Shown here: one piece after another, positions 1 through 8,036 of the stretch | How the letters are laid out: each line of letters opens with the position of its first letter | How positions within the stretch are numbered: position 1 is the first letter of the stretch | Source: BOG-908 sp963848205 | GTDB lineage: Bacteria; Pseudomonadota; Alphaproteobacteria; Acetobacterales; Acetobacteraceae | DNA length: 64,000 nt | Assembly: GCA_963848205.1 (NCBI GenBank) | Contig: CAWKCV010000003.1 | Span: forward strand, 992,001-1,056,000 | Direction of reading: 5' to 3' | Position numbers and translations under genes: made by a program | Notes under the pieces: generated by a model | What the model saw: only the letters and a program-made list of their open reading frames with translations | Database searches by the model: none | Told to the model about the DNA's origin: nothing

Positions 1-1
1 G

Positions 2-517
2 GTCGAGGCCGGCGAGCGGCTCGGCTTCCTGCCCGGCGACCTCAAGGAGAAGATCGACCCCTATCTGCGCCCGCTCTACGATGCGCTGCACGACATGATG
101 CCCGGCGACCAGGTCATCCGACGCATGGGCACCGGGGAGATCGAGGTCGCCCCCCTCGCCTTCATGCGCGGCCGCACGCTGGCCCACGCGTTCGTCATCC
201 TCGACGAAGCGCAGAACACCACTGAAGCGCAGATGAAGATGTTTTTGACGCGCATGGGCGAGGGAACCCGCATGGTCGTCACCGGCGATCTCACCCAGAT
301 CGACCTGCCGCCGGGCACCCGCAGCGGGCTGCGCGACGCGGTCGAGACGCTCGAAGGTGTCTCCGGCATCGGCTTCGCTCGTTTCAACACGCGCGACGTA
401 GTGCGTCATCCGCTCGTTGGCCGTATAGTGGATGCCTACGATCAACGGGCCGAAGCCGCGCGGGAGACCACGCAGCGCCGCGCCCGCCGGGAGAGCGATG
501 CACACGGCCCAGTCTGA
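2..517 (+). CDS. PhoH/PhoL family ATPase, C-terminal part (runs off left edge)
   Basis: The reading frame is already open at the window edge, so the N-terminal part with the Walker A loop is missing. The 171 visible residues contain a Walker B-like VILDEAQNTT segment followed by GDLTQIDLP, both typical of PhoH-type ATPases related to the helicase superfamily. In many alphaproteobacteria the gene lies directly before ybeY and corC, exactly as here, and it is thought to act in RNA metabolism or phosphate/stress adaptation. The stop codon lies 20 bp inside the proposed ybeY start, which suggests translational coupling. The family call is secure; the biochemical role is only generally known. Confidence 0.93.
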   Translation, partial: VEAGERLGFLPGDLKEKIDPYLRPLYDALHDMMPGDQVIRRMGTGEIEVAPLAFMRGRTLAHAFVILDEAQNTTEAQMKMFLTRMGEGTRMVVTGDLTQIDLPPGTRSGLRDAVETLEGVSGIGFARFNTRDVVRHPLVGRIVDAYDQRAEAARETTQRRARRESDAHGPV

Positions 518-1001
518 AGGAGAGTCTCCTGGCCCCGCGCAAGCGGGGTTCCGACGCGCTGCCCACAACCAGCCGACGATCCTCGTGCAGGATTTCGGCT
601 GGCACCGCCTGGTTCGCGACGCCTCCCGCCTGGCCACCCGCGCCGCCATTGCCGCCGGCGGCGCCGGCACCGTGGTGCTCTCCAGCGACCGCGCGGTGAA
701 AACGCTTAACGCCGCGCACCGCCAGCGCAACAAGCCCACCAACGTGCTGACGTTCGAGCCCGCCGGCGGCTTTCTCGGCGGCGACATCGTGCTCGCCCTC
801 GGCACCGTGCGACGCGAGGCACGCGCTGCCGGCCGCAGTGCCGCGCACCATCTGGCGCATCTCGTGGTGCACGGAGCGCTGCATCTGCGTGGATACGACC
901 ATCAGAATGCCGGCGATGCGCGCCGGATGGAGATGGAAGAGGCGCGGATACTGCGAACGTTGGGGGTGCCGAATCCTTGGAAGAAAGGCCTTCTTTTTTG
1001 A
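498..1001 (+). CDS. ybeY: Endoribonuclease YbeY (rRNA maturation factor)
   Basis: This is a 167-residue protein with the zinc-binding signature HGALHLRGYDH near residue 130, preceded by RNKPTNVLTF, both diagnostic of YbeY. The family is a single-strand endoribonuclease needed for 16S rRNA 3' end processing and 70S ribosome quality control. The ATG at 498 is chosen because the preceding in-frame extension (from 432) would overlap phoH far more and adds an unconserved tail; E. coli YbeY has about 155 residues. The protein ends in WKKGLLF, and its TGA stop (999-1001) lies in the loop of the first copy of the palindromic element, so the last residues are element-encoded. Confidence 0.93.
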   Translation: MHTAQSEGESPGPAQAGFRRAAHNQPTILVQDFGWHRLVRDASRLATRAAIAAGGAGTVVLSSDRAVKTLNAAHRQRNKPTNVLTFEPAGGFLGGDIVLALGTVRREARAAGRSAAHHLAHLVVHGALHLRGYDHQNAGDARRMEMEEARILRTLGVPNPWKKGLLF

Positions 1002-1113
1002 AAAAAAGAAGCAAAAAACTTTTGCTGGTTGGTTTCGACGTGTCCTCGGACACGCCGAAACCGACTGACAGACGTTTTTTTGGTTCTTTTTCAAAAAAAG
1101 AACGTCCTTCCTT
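981..1113. repeat. Palindromic intergenic element, copy 1 (two half-units plus core)
   Basis: The left hairpin has arms CTTCTTTTTT (990-999) and AAAAAAGAAG (1002-1011), followed by the box AAAAAACTTTTG. The core is a perfect 15-bp inverted repeat (1031-1045 with 1048-1062), GC-rich and followed by a run of seven T, so it resembles a strong bidirectional intrinsic terminator. The right hairpin has arms GTTCTTTTT (1083-1091) and AAAAAGAAC (1095-1103). The element fills the whole ybeY-corC gap: the ybeY stop is in the left loop and the corC ATG follows directly. Confidence 0.9.
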
Positions 1114-2022
1114 ATGAGCGATTCCGAAGGCACCCTGCTCAACCGCCTCGGCAGCATCCTCGGCAACCGCACGCGCCGGCGCGGCCAGGACCACGGCGTG
1201 CGCGAATCCATCGCCGAGCTCGTGCAGGAAGCCGCCGACGCCGGCGAGTCGGATGGCGAAACGCCCGAACTCGACCGCCAGGAACGCGCACTCATCGCCA
1301 ACGTGCTGCGCCTGCGCGGCACCACGGCCGACGATCTGATGGTGCCGCGCGCCGACATCATCGCCATGCCGCTCGATCTCACCTGGAACCAGGCCGTCGA
1401 ATTCATCCGGCGCGAAGGCCATTCGCGCATGCCGGTGTTCCGCGAGCAGCTCGATGACATCGTCGGCATGGTCCACATCAAGGACGTGTTCGCCTGGGAC
1501 GGCACGGCCGAAGCCTTCCGGATGGACACCATATTGCGCCGCCCGCTGATGGTGGCGCCGCAAATCCCGGTGCTCGATCTGCTGCTGCAGATGCGCGTCG
1601 CCCGCGTGCATCTCGCCCTCGTCGTCGACGAATATGGCGGCATCGACGGCCTGCTCACCATCGAGGACCTGGTCGAGACGATCGTGGGCGACATCGCCGA
1701 CGAGCACGACGAGCAGGACGCACCCATGGTCACCGAACGCGCCGACGGCACGTTCGACATCGACGCCCGCATGAAAGTCGAGGATTTCGAACAACGCCTG
1801 GGCGCCCTGCTCACCGAAGAAGAACGCGAAGCCGACATCGACACCATCGGCGGCCTCATCTTCACCATCGCCGGCCGCGTCCCCGCGCGCGGCGAGGTGA
1901 TCTCCCATGTGTCGGGCGCGGAGTTCCGTGTTCTGGATTCAGACGCGCGCCGAATACGACGGCTGCGGGCCAAGATGCCGGTTGGGGGTGGCACGGTTCA
2001 GAACGGTTCGGAAGCGACTTAG
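1114..2022 (+). CDS. CorC/HlyC-type CBS-domain protein
   Basis: This 302-residue protein has the layout of the CorC/HlyC/TlyC family: an N-terminal linker, paired CBS domains at about residues 75-190 (starting DDLMVPRADIIAMP, with HSRMPVF and DEYGGIDGLLT), and a C-terminal CorC_HlyC transporter-associated domain at about 210-290. Members are linked to magnesium/cobalt efflux or membrane-associated ion homeostasis and usually follow phoH-ybeY. There is no transmembrane DUF21 domain, so this is the short cytosolic form. The ATG begins exactly at the end of the palindromic element and has only AAGAA in the hairpin arm as a possible ribosome-binding site. Confidence 0.93.
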   Translation: MSDSEGTLLNRLGSILGNRTRRRGQDHGVRESIAELVQEAADAGESDGETPELDRQERALIANVLRLRGTTADDLMVPRADIIAMPLDLTWNQAVEFIRREGHSRMPVFREQLDDIVGMVHIKDVFAWDGTAEAFRMDTILRRPLMVAPQIPVLDLLLQMRVARVHLALVVDEYGGIDGLLTIEDLVETIVGDIADEHDEQDAPMVTERADGTFDIDARMKVEDFEQRLGALLTEEEREADIDTIGGLIFTIAGRVPARGEVISHVSGAEFRVLDSDARRIRRLRAKMPVGGGTVQNGSEAT

Positions 2023-2191
2023 CGGAAGTGGTGTTGGCCGATAGTTGACGGACCGCTGTGCGGTGCAGAGTGCGGCAAAGCGGATGTCGGCAGCGGCAGG
2101 TGCCTGGTAGCTACCGACCCCTTCAGGCCGCTCGCTGATTGTAGAGCGTTTCCTTAACCCTGCGTCCGTTCGGTGTTCCGTCAGTGACCCG

Positions 2192-2824
2192 TCAGGGCTT
2201 CACGAAGCGATAGGCGAACCGATCGGTCTCGCCTTTGATTGTGGGGTCGAACACCTTGATTGAGTGCGGATCGTCCTTGTTCGCGAGTATGGAGCTTTGC
2301 GCATCCAGCACGAAACCGGCCGCCTCCACCTCCTCGCGGACGGACGCTGGGTCGATTCGATGCAGCGACTGAGTGTCGCTCGTGCCCGACCCTGCGGCGG
2401 CGGCGTGGTCAACGATGACGTAAGAGCCACCGGGCTTCAGCCGCGCATAGACGGCTCGATTGAAGTCAGCCGCCGTCGCGCCCTTGGCCTGCATCAGCGC
2501 GGTATGGAGATCGTGGTAGAACAGGTGCAACCACAGGACATCCGCCGGTTGCGTGACCTCCCCCAGCGCGACGAGGTCCGCCGAGACGGCCTCGACATTC
2601 TCGCGGCCCGGCTCACACGCAAGCGTCCGCATGCGGCCGACCGGATCGTTCTGGAAGTGGGCGACCTCGGCCGGCACGAAGCTGTAGACCCGACCTTCGG
2701 GTCCCACGACGTCGGAGAAGAGACGGGTCCAGTCGCCGTCGCCTGGATAGACGTCGACGACTGTGGAGCCCGGCTCGACGCGTGCGATCCGGATCAATTC
2801 GGATCGCTTGGATGGATCGTACAT
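2192..2824 (-). CDS. Class I SAM-dependent methyltransferase
   Basis: The 210-residue protein has a Rossmann methyltransferase core: VVDVYPGDGDWTRLF near residue 22 is motif I, and LKPGGSYVIVDHAA near residue 130 is the motif around strand 5. It resembles the COG4798 group of predicted methyltransferases, whose substrates are mostly unknown. No signal peptide is visible, although some relatives are exported. It is the last gene of a leftward set with an NTF2-like protein and two SDR oxidoreductases, all divergent from a LysR regulator, which suggests a small-molecule modification or detoxification cassette. The substrate cannot be deduced. Confidence 0.82.
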   Translation of the reverse strand: MYDPSKRSELIRIARVEPGSTVVDVYPGDGDWTRLFSDVVGPEGRVYSFVPAEVAHFQNDPVGRMRTLACEPGRENVEAVSADLVALGEVTQPADVLWLHLFYHDLHTALMQAKGATAADFNRAVYARLKPGGSYVIVDHAAAAGSGTSDTQSLHRIDPASVREEVEAAGFVLDAQSSILANKDDPHSIKVFDPTIKGETDRFAYRFVKP

Positions 2825-2864
2825 TGAAATTTCCTCTTTGGTTGGGGGAGTCGAGTCGCCGGCG

Positions 2865-3278
2865 CTAAGCCGGACTGGACAAGTTCATCTGCGAGGCGCG
2901 GGCCAGCGCTTGCGTGTCGATGTATTCCCGAATGTGGGTCACTTTGCCGTCCCGGATCGTGATGGCGAAGATCCAGTCGTCCTCGAACGTCTTGTTCGTG
3001 GCTTTGATCGTTCCCCGCGCGAAACCGGCGACGAAGACCCGGTCTCCCTGTGCCACGAACTCCTGGGGTTCGGTGGACGTCTCGACCGACTGGGATGCCG
3101 TCTCCAGCAAATCCGCGAGCCCCGCATGTCCATGGCGCGTTCCGGCTAGCGGCCAGTCTTTGCCCGGAATGATCCACTCGATATCGTGTGCGGCCAGCGC
3201 CAGGAGAGCCTCCTTGTCGCCGCGGCCGACCGCGGCGAAGAAATCCTTCACCGTCTGGATGTTCTTGTTACTGCTCAT
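2865..3278 (-). CDS. NTF2-like / SnoaL-like small protein
   Basis: The 137-residue protein begins MSSNKNIQTVKDFFAAVGRGD and contains DIEWIIPGKDWPLAG, GHAGLADLL and GKVTHIREYIDT, the typical pattern of the nuclear transport factor 2-like (SnoaL/ketosteroid isomerase-like) cone fold. Such proteins act as isomerases, cyclases or small-molecule binding modules. The ATG at 3278 is preferred over an upstream in-frame ATG at 3377 because homology starts there and the extension overlaps the neighbouring SDR gene. It lies between the methyltransferase and the SDR genes in the same direction, so it is likely cotranscribed. Confidence 0.85.
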   Translation of the reverse strand: MSSNKNIQTVKDFFAAVGRGDKEALLALAAHDIEWIIPGKDWPLAGTRHGHAGLADLLETASQSVETSTEPQEFVAQGDRVFVAGFARGTIKATNKTFEDDWIFAITIRDGKVTHIREYIDTQALARASQMNLSSPA

Positions 3279-3315
3279 GGTATTTTCTCCATCTCGCACC
3301 GATGATGGGCTCTCG

Positions 3316-4068
3316 TCAGACTTGAGCCATGCCGCCGTCGACCGCGAGATCCACGCCAGTGATAAAAGAACTTTCATCGGAGGCGAGGAATGCGACGGCG
3401 TCCGCGATCTCCTCTGGCTTGCCCCGGCGACCCATCGGGATCTGCGACGCGAATTGCGCGGCCGCTTGCTCGGCTTGCTCGGCGGTGAGGCCCGTCGTCG
3501 TCTCGAGGGCCGGGGTCTCGATGGGTCCGGGGCTCATTGAATTGACGCGGATGTTTCGGTCTGCCAGCTCCAGTGTCCAGGCGCGCGCAAAATTGCGCAC
3601 AGCCGCCTTGCTCGCGGCGTAGGTGCTGAATCCCGGCACCCCCAACACGTTGGCGACCGAAGAGGTCAGGATGATCGAGCCGCCGTCTTTAAGCAGCGGA
3701 AGCGCCTTCTGGACCGTAAAGAACAGCCCTTTCACGTTTACATCGAAGGTCTGGTCGAAATGGGCCTCAGTGGCCGCCGCGAGCGGTGCGATCGTGCCGG
3801 CGCCTGCGTTCGCGAAGAGGATGTCGATGTGACCATGCTCCTCCTTTACGACAGCATAGAGGCGGTCCAGATCCTCCAAGCGCGACACGTCGCCCACGAC
3901 TGCCGTCACGTTTCCCGCTATGGAAGCTGCGGCCTCCGTCAATTCCTTCTCTCGCCGTCCAGTAATCACGACGCGGGCGCCTTCTTCGACGAAGCGCTTG
4001 GCCGTGGCCAACCCGATGCCGCTGCTTCCGCCGGTGATAACGGCGACTTTGCCTTCGAGCTTTTTCAT
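3316..4068 (-). CDS. Short-chain dehydrogenase/reductase (SDR) 1
   Basis: This is a classical SDR of 250 residues. The NAD(P)-binding TGGSSGIG is near residue 13, the NAG motif near residue 89, the catalytic Ser in ILTSSVAN, and the YAASK active-site pair near residue 155. The C-terminal FITGVDLAVDGG is also typical. The enzyme should oxidise or reduce an alcohol/ketone, with unknown substrate. It is closely similar to the next SDR (4114-4848), so the two are probably paralogues within one leftward operon under the divergent LysR gene. Confidence 0.9.
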   Translation of the reverse strand: MKKLEGKVAVITGGSSGIGLATAKRFVEEGARVVITGRREKELTEAAASIAGNVTAVVGDVSRLEDLDRLYAVVKEEHGHIDILFANAGAGTIAPLAAATEAHFDQTFDVNVKGLFFTVQKALPLLKDGGSIILTSSVANVLGVPGFSTYAASKAAVRNFARAWTLELADRNIRVNSMSPGPIETPALETTTGLTAEQAEQAAAQFASQIPMGRRGKPEEIADAVAFLASDESSFITGVDLAVDGGMAQV

Positions 4069-4113
4069 CGTCTTCTATCCTTTAGTGTGTGTGTCAGGCG
4101 TTGGAGCGCGCGG

Positions 4114-4848
4114 TCAGAGCTGCGCCAGGCCGCCGTCGACGGCGACTTCGCTGGCGGTCATGAAGCTGCTGTCCGAGGAGGCGAGAAACACGGCGACGGC
4201 GCCAATCTCCGCCGGGTCGGCCATGCGCTGGAGCGGAGTCATCGCGCCGTAGGCCTTCTGGCCCGCTTCGCCGAGCGCTGCCTTCGCGAGTTCGGTCGCC
4301 GTTGCCCCAGGCGACAGCACGTTGACACGGATTCCGGTGCCCTTCAGATCCTCCGCCCAGGTCCGCGCGAGGTTGCGCACGGCCGCCTTGCTCGCGCTGT
4401 AGACGGTGAACGCCGGGGCGCCCGTTGTGCCGGCGCTCGATCCGGTCAGGATGATCGAACCGCCTTCGCCCATTAGCGGGAGCGCCTTCTGGACTGTGAA
4501 GATCGTGCCTTTCACGTTGACGTCGAAGATTTCGTCGATGTGCTCGGCGGTGATCTCGCCGAGCCGAAGCGGACCTCCCACCCCGGCGTTGGCGAAAACG
4601 ATGTCGAGGCTGCCACGCTCGGCCTTCACCGCCGCGTAAAGTCGATCAAGGTCGGCCTCGACCGAGACCGAGCCAGTCACCGCGCGGGCATTGGGTCCGA
4701 GCTCGGCCACGGCGGCATCGAGCGCGCCCTGTCGGCGGCCGAAGATGAAGACGAAGGCGCCCTCCTCAATGAAGCGTTTCGCTGCGGCGCGGCCGATGCC
4801 GGTCGCGCCGCCGGTGATTACGGCGGTCTTTCCGTTCAGTCTTGACAT
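4114..4848 (-). CDS. Short-chain dehydrogenase/reductase (SDR) 2
   Basis: A 244-residue classical SDR with TGGATGIG near residue 11, FANAGVGG near residue 85, ILTGSSAG and the catalytic YSASK near residue 150. The start MSRLNGKTAVITGG (4848) is chosen because it begins just before the first beta strand; a start 7 codons upstream is possible. It is the first gene of the leftward cassette and faces the LysR gene across about 270 bp, the usual position for a LysR-controlled target. It differs from its paralogue in the substrate loop, so the substrates may differ. Confidence 0.9.
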   Translation of the reverse strand: MSRLNGKTAVITGGATGIGRAAAKRFIEEGAFVFIFGRRQGALDAAVAELGPNARAVTGSVSVEADLDRLYAAVKAERGSLDIVFANAGVGGPLRLGEITAEHIDEIFDVNVKGTIFTVQKALPLMGEGGSIILTGSSAGTTGAPAFTVYSASKAAVRNLARTWAEDLKGTGIRVNVLSPGATATELAKAALGEAGQKAYGAMTPLQRMADPAEIGAVAVFLASSDSSFMTASEVAVDGGLAQL

Positions 4849-5116
4849 GTTGGGTATCCTTCCACGCATCCGCCTTGGTCATTCGGGGATGCTCCGATAC
4901 CCTCAACCTGGGTCTGCCGGGTGCAGGGGTTGAGTGTGGAAGCGCGCACATCTGTGGTGCGAAAACGATCCGGTCCTTCTACTCACCCCGGCCGAGACGA
5001 TCGGTGTCAACCATTCGGGATCAGGCCTTGCTATGGGCCTTTCTATCAAGATTTGCGGGACCGCTGAACGACCGGTAAGGCTTTGAAAGGCGCTGCTGGC
5101 GGCGCAAGATTGCACC
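4849..5116. promoter_or_regulatory. Divergent control region between SDR operon and lysR
   Basis: This 268-bp gap separates two divergent start codons and should hold the promoters for both units and the LysR operator. No clean T-N11-A palindrome or sigma-70 promoter could be assigned by eye, so the call rests on gene arrangement alone. Confidence 0.4.
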
Positions 5117-6013
5117 ATGATCGATTGGGACGACGTTCGCTACTTTCTTGCCGTTGCGCAGGGAGGCTCGGTGCGGGCCGCCGCCAAGCGGCTCGGTGTC
5201 AACCACGCGACCGTGCTGCGACGCATTGCTCAACTCGAGGACCGCCTCGGGGCGCACGTGTTCGAAAAGCTGCCTTCGGGCTACCGCCTGACGCAAGCGG
5301 GCGAGGAGGTCGTCGAACTCGCGAACCAAATGGAAGCGTTGTCGCACCAGATGGAGACGCGCATCTTCGGTCGCGACCAGAGCGTGCGCGGGCTTCTGCG
5401 GGTAACGCTGACGCCACCCCTCGCAAGCCACCTGCTCATGCCAGACTTCGCCGATTTCGCGCGGCTGCATCCGGACATCGAGATGGAGATCTTGTCGTCC
5501 GGAGAGCTGGCGAATCTGACCAACCGAGAAGCCGACGTCGCGATACGCGTCGTCTACGATCGAAAAACCCTGCCGCCCAACCTCCACGGCCTGAAGGGGC
5601 CCGACCTGTTCGGCGGCGTCTACATGTCCCGTGATCGACTAGAAGCCTGGCGTGCAGGGGCGCGTGATTCCATCCGGTGGATTGTCATCAGCATGTTCGG
5701 CATTCCGGATTGGGCCAGCAAGGGCGAGGTTCGGACCTCGGGGGTTCCATTCAGGATCACGGACACCGAGGCGCAGATCGCTGCTGTAAGGCAAGGGCTC
5801 GGGATGACGACGCTGCCGTGCTTCATTGGCGATGCCGACACCCTCCTGGTAAGGGTGCCGGGCACCGAGCTGCACATGTATGGCACGGTCTGGCTCCTCA
5901 CCCAGGGGGAGACACGCAACACGAAACGCGTGCGGCTCTTCAGTGAGTTCGTATCGCGCAAACTCGCCGCGCACGCGCCACTTCTCGCGGGCCGTTCGAA
6001 ATCGCACGACTGA
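5117..6013 (+). CDS. LysR-family transcriptional regulator
   Basis: The 298-residue protein starts MIDWDDVRYFLAVAQGGS and continues AAAKRLGVNHATVLRRIAQLEDRLG, the winged helix-turn-helix of LysR regulators at residues 1-60. A LysR substrate-binding domain follows (about 90-290), with VRGLLRVTLTPPLA opening the effector domain. It is transcribed away from the SDR/methyltransferase cassette, so it is the likely regulator of those genes, responding to an unknown small ligand. Relatives in this subgroup often control adjacent dehydrogenase genes. The flanking DNA carries no copy of the palindromic element, unlike most of the window. Confidence 0.9.
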   Translation: MIDWDDVRYFLAVAQGGSVRAAAKRLGVNHATVLRRIAQLEDRLGAHVFEKLPSGYRLTQAGEEVVELANQMEALSHQMETRIFGRDQSVRGLLRVTLTPPLASHLLMPDFADFARLHPDIEMEILSSGELANLTNREADVAIRVVYDRKTLPPNLHGLKGPDLFGGVYMSRDRLEAWRAGARDSIRWIVISMFGIPDWASKGEVRTSGVPFRITDTEAQIAAVRQGLGMTTLPCFIGDADTLLVRVPGTELHMYGTVWLLTQGETRNTKRVRLFSEFVSRKLAAHAPLLAGRSKSHD

Positions 6014-6353
6014 CGCACAAAGGGTCCGCTGAGCGAACAGCCGGGATGCTTATGCATTTGCCCAACAGCGGACCGAACGGAAACCACCCATTTCGGCCAA
6101 AACCGGGATGCTTGCAATGTCCGCTCTTGGCAGACTGCTTGGAGCATCCAGTCGTCCGGAATCGGGCGCAAAGCGGACGCTCTCTCGACATACCCGCGTC
6201 AACGCTCCCCACCACGCGCGCCTTCCTGCGCCGCCTCAGCACATCGCCACCCACTATCCCCCGCGCCAAACCCCATCCTAAACTCGCGGGGTCTGGGGCC
6301 GACTGGCCCCAGCGGGTCCAGGGCAGCGCCCTGGCCTTCCGGGAGCCACCAAC
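6014..6353. other. Intergenic region with short direct and inverted repeats
   Basis: These 340 bp contain no credible gene. An 11-bp direct repeat CCGGGATGCTT occurs at 6041-6051 and 6103-6113. The octamer GGTCCGCT (6023-6030) is repeated inverted as AGCGGACC shortly after (about 6066-6073), and further TCCGCT/AGCGGA motifs follow up to about 6180. The arrangement may be a degraded mobile sequence at the end of the LysR cassette or a cluster of protein-binding sites. No promoter for the downstream dehydrogenase could be fixed. Confidence 0.45.
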
Positions 6354-8000
6354 TTGACCGACTTCACCCAGGCGGCGCCCGTGCCGAGCAACCGGTTCCG
6401 CACGGACGCCACGCTTCGCTTTTCGCTGGAACGCCATCTGCCGGCCGATCTCTTCGCCGAAGCCGCCCCCCTGCTCGACCGCCTCGGCCAACGCTGCATC
6501 GCCGAACTCCCCGCCCTCGCCGATGCCGCCGAGCGCGCCCCGCCACGTCACGTCCCCTACGACCCGTGGGGCCAACGGATCGACCGCATCGAGGTCGACC
6601 CCGCCTTCGACCGCCTGGTGCAGATCGGCCAGGAAGAGGGCCTCGTCGCCACCCCCTACGAAGGCGGCTTCGGCCACTACGGCCGCATCGTCCAGGCCGG
6701 CCTGTCGAACCTGTTCGATCCCGTCAGCGCGGTCGCCACCTGCCCGCTGGTGATGACCGACGGCGCTGCCTGGCTGCTGCGCATGCACGATGCCGAGCTA
6801 TGGGCAAAATACGGCGCGCGCCTGACCGCCCGCCACGGCGGCATCACCAGCGGCCAGTGGATGACCGAAAAGGAAGGCGGTTCGGATGTGAGCCAGACCT
6901 CCACCACCGCGCATCCCAACGAGGACGGCACCTTCAGCCTGCACGGCACCAAATGGTTCACCTCGGCCACCTCGGCCGACATCGCCATGGTGCTCGCCCG
7001 CCCCGATGGCGAAGCGCCGGGCAGCGCCGGCCTCTCCCTCTTCCTGCTCGAACTCAAACGCCCGGACGGCGCCTGGAACGGCCTGACCGTCCGTCGCCTG
7101 AAGGACAAGATGGGCACCCGCGCGCTGCCCACCGCGGAACTCGACCTCGCCGGCGCACGTGCCATCCCCGTCGGCGGACTTGGCCGGGGTGTGGCCAAAG
7201 TCGCCTCGCTGCTCAACATCGCCCGCGTCTGGGCCGCCTATGCCGGCCCCGCCGGCGTCGGCCACCTGCTCGGCCTGGCGCGCTCCTACGCGCACCAACG
7301 CCAGGTGTTCGGCAAGCCGCTCGCCGAACAGCCGATGCATACCGCCTGGCTCGCCCGCATCGCCGCCGAATACGAGGCCATGCTCGCCCTCTGCTTCGAA
7401 ACCGCCGCCGCCGTCGGCCGCGCCGAGCATGGCGGCAACACCGGCATGGCCCGCCTGCTCGCCCCGCTCACCAAGCTTTCCTGCGCGCGGCAAGGCATCT
7501 GGGGCACCAGCGAACTGCTCGAAAGCTTCGGCGGTGCCGGCTACGTCGAGGATACCGGCATCCCTCGCGTGTTCCGCAACGCCCACGTGCACGCAATCTG
7601 GGAAGGCACCACGTCGGTCCTCTCCCACGACGTGCTGCGCGCCCTCCGCTCCCGCGACCTCGCCCTCGAATGGCTCGAAGACGTCGACCGCCGCCTGCAC
7701 GGCATCACCGAACCCGCCCTCGACTGGGTCCGCCCACGCATCGCCGGCGCGCTCGAAACATTGCGCCCGATGGTGCTCGAGCCCGACGAACGCGACGGCC
7801 GCCGGCTGGCCACCGGCATGGCGCGCGTGACGCAGGCAGCGTTGCTCGCGGAGACGGCCGAGTGGCGCATCGTCCATAAGCACGATCGCTCGGCACTGAT
7901 TGCCGCCGAGATCGTCACGCGTGAGCCGCTCATCGGGGCGGTTTCCGCGGACATGGAGTTGGGCGAGTTGGCGTATGGCAAGGAAGGCCTTCTTTTTTGA
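6354..8000 (+). CDS. AidB-like acyl-CoA dehydrogenase
   Basis: This 548-residue flavoprotein matches the AidB-type branch of acyl-CoA dehydrogenases in length (AidB about 540) and layout: an N-terminal AidB extension, WMTEKEGGSDVS near residue 170 in the middle beta domain, QVFGKPLAEQPMHTAWLA in the C-terminal helical domain, and FGGAGYVEDTGIPRVFRNAHV with IWEGTTSVLS. AidB proteins bind FAD and are linked to alkylation-stress response or to branched-chain acyl-CoA oxidation. The start is a TTG at 6354. The C-terminus KEGLLF and the TGA stop are formed by the palindromic element, whose hairpin loop contains the stop. Confidence 0.88.
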   Translation: MTDFTQAAPVPSNRFRTDATLRFSLERHLPADLFAEAAPLLDRLGQRCIAELPALADAAERAPPRHVPYDPWGQRIDRIEVDPAFDRLVQIGQEEGLVATPYEGGFGHYGRIVQAGLSNLFDPVSAVATCPLVMTDGAAWLLRMHDAELWAKYGARLTARHGGITSGQWMTEKEGGSDVSQTSTTAHPNEDGTFSLHGTKWFTSATSADIAMVLARPDGEAPGSAGLSLFLLELKRPDGAWNGLTVRRLKDKMGTRALPTAELDLAGARAIPVGGLGRGVAKVASLLNIARVWAAYAGPAGVGHLLGLARSYAHQRQVFGKPLAEQPMHTAWLARIAAEYEAMLALCFETAAAVGRAEHGGNTGMARLLAPLTKLSCARQGIWGTSELLESFGGAGYVEDTGIPRVFRNAHVHAIWEGTTSVLSHDVLRALRSRDLALEWLEDVDRRLHGITEPALDWVRPRIAGALETLRPMVLEPDERDGRRLATGMARVTQAALLAETAEWRIVHKHDRSALIAAEIVTREPLIGAVSADMELGELAYGKEGLLF

Positions 8001-8036
8001 AGAAAAGAAGCAAAAAACTCTTTGTCCGCTGTCGCG
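7981..8036. repeat. Palindromic element, copy 2 (left half-unit, overlapping two genes)
   Basis: The sequence has the AAGGCCTTC outer end, hairpin arms TTCTTTTTT and AGAAAAGAA (with T/G differences), the AAAAAACTC box and the core start CCGCTGTCGCG. No right half-unit follows. The element supplies the stop of the dehydrogenase gene (7998-8000) and the first codons of the following lipoprotein gene. Confidence 0.85.

Noticed and set aside
981..1113. Palindromic element as an insertion sequence or MITE with a transposase nearby
   Set aside because: No transposase gene, no target-site duplication could be recognised, and half-units occur alone; mobilisation in trans is possible but not shown.
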